Of a DNA stretch of 64,000 nt, positions 63,601 through 64,000 are shown in pieces (positions within the stretch are counted from its first letter, which is position 1; the number at the start of each line of letters is the position of its first letter). The notes below the pieces were generated by a model, which was not told where the DNA came from, made no database searches, and saw only the letters and a program-made list of their open reading frames with translations. A program made the position numbers and the translations under genes. Source of the stretch: Echinococcus granulosus (Eukaryota; Platyhelminthes; Cestoda; Cyclophyllidea; Taeniidae); NCBI RefSeq assembly GCF_000524195.1, contig NW_020170473.1, positions 251,435 through 315,434 of the forward strand, in the 5' to 3' direction.

Positions 63601-64000
63601 GGGCTTTTTTCCCCGCATCTCCACTCTCTCTCCCACTCTCATTTGTAAATTATCAGGTAAGTAAGGAAGTTTAACTCCAGACCAACATGTAAGAACACTT
63701 GGTCGTGTTCTCGTGCGACTTTAGGCTAGATCGAATTCTCATAATCTCAGCTATTCTGACAAAGTAATGGTACAAGCGTCGGTTAATGGAAGAAACCAGT
63801 ATTCCAGAGTCCCAACGCCATATCTTGAATAACAAATTTAGGATTTGTTAGAATGACGAAACCCTTCTTCAAATTTACTTCATCAAAGTGTAAGAATAAC
63901 ATATTTCATGTAAAGATCTCCCTTACTACAGATTTGTCACAACTGTTGACTACGATAAGATTTTCTAGCAGAACAAGATTGAAAAAAAATGTCAATAGGA
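60693..64000. other. No supported gene to the window end
   Basis: AT-rich DNA with scattered short frames, such as 61900-62124 (a hydrophobic run) and 62686-62913 (a helical, uncharged stretch after a TTGTAG). None has a paired splice site in a consistent phase or a recognisable family. Confidence 0.45.

Noticed and set aside
1..64000. CRISPR array, operon, phage or bacterial mobile element
   Set aside because: No regular spaced repeats, no ribosome-binding-site-led gene strings; all recognised genes are intron-bearing animal genes.

Overview
The window reads as nuclear DNA of an animal. Genes are split by introns with GT-AG sites, code for clear metazoan families (DENND4, AAR2, GSK3, claudin-like, phosphatidylserine synthase, alpha-N-acetylgalactosaminidase, cytochrome c), and sit in AT-rich intergenic DNA. 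There is no prokaryotic organisation. Many introns are only 38-44 nt while others exceed 600 nt. A short dispersed repeat with TGTA...TTACA ends is present, in one place as a direct-repeat pair around a short internal region. Mini-introns plus TRIM-like elements suggest a flatworm, most likely a tapeworm; this is inference, not proof. Two runs of exactly 100 N mark scaffold gaps of unknown size.

Left part (1-20.3 kb) is gene-dense and almost all on the minus strand: a protein N-terminus running off the left edge, a 3-exon claudin-like tetraspan gene, one long DENND4-type Rab-GEF gene (2965-17785) and AAR2 (18752-20262). A 51-residue single-pass membrane protein lies on the plus strand between the last two. 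The 20.3-33.7 kb interval has no gene I can support but many copies of the TRIM-like repeat in both orientations. A divergent GSK3-like kinase (three exons, minus) occupies 33742-37041. A second, AT-rich subfamily of the repeat fills part of 38.6-39.5 kb.

Right part: a complete nine-exon phosphatidylserine synthase (39985-43677, plus; 471 aa), then an alpha-N-acetylgalactosaminidase-type gene (45438-48027, plus; 428 aa) carrying an extra chimeric copy of its third exon. A second, 5'-incomplete copy of that gene faces it tail to tail (48378-49206, minus) and is cut by an N gap. Then come a two-exon cytochrome c (51043-51543, minus), an unrecognised spliced minus-strand gene (about 52.6-55.06 kb), and an unrecognised four-exon plus-strand gene (57926-60119) whose reconstructed 232-aa product ends in a CaaX-like motif. 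From 60.7 kb to the end I see no supported gene.

The genes do not form a pathway. Their roles are vesicle traffic (DENND4), splicing (AAR2), signalling (GSK3), membrane lipid synthesis (PTDSS), lysosomal glycan breakdown (NAGA) and respiration (cytochrome c). The most interesting signals are the exon duplication that touches the substrate-specificity loop of the glycosidase, the inverted partial paralogue beside it, the TRIM-like repeat family, a repeat that appears to span the first assembly gap, and the CaaX-ending orphan protein.
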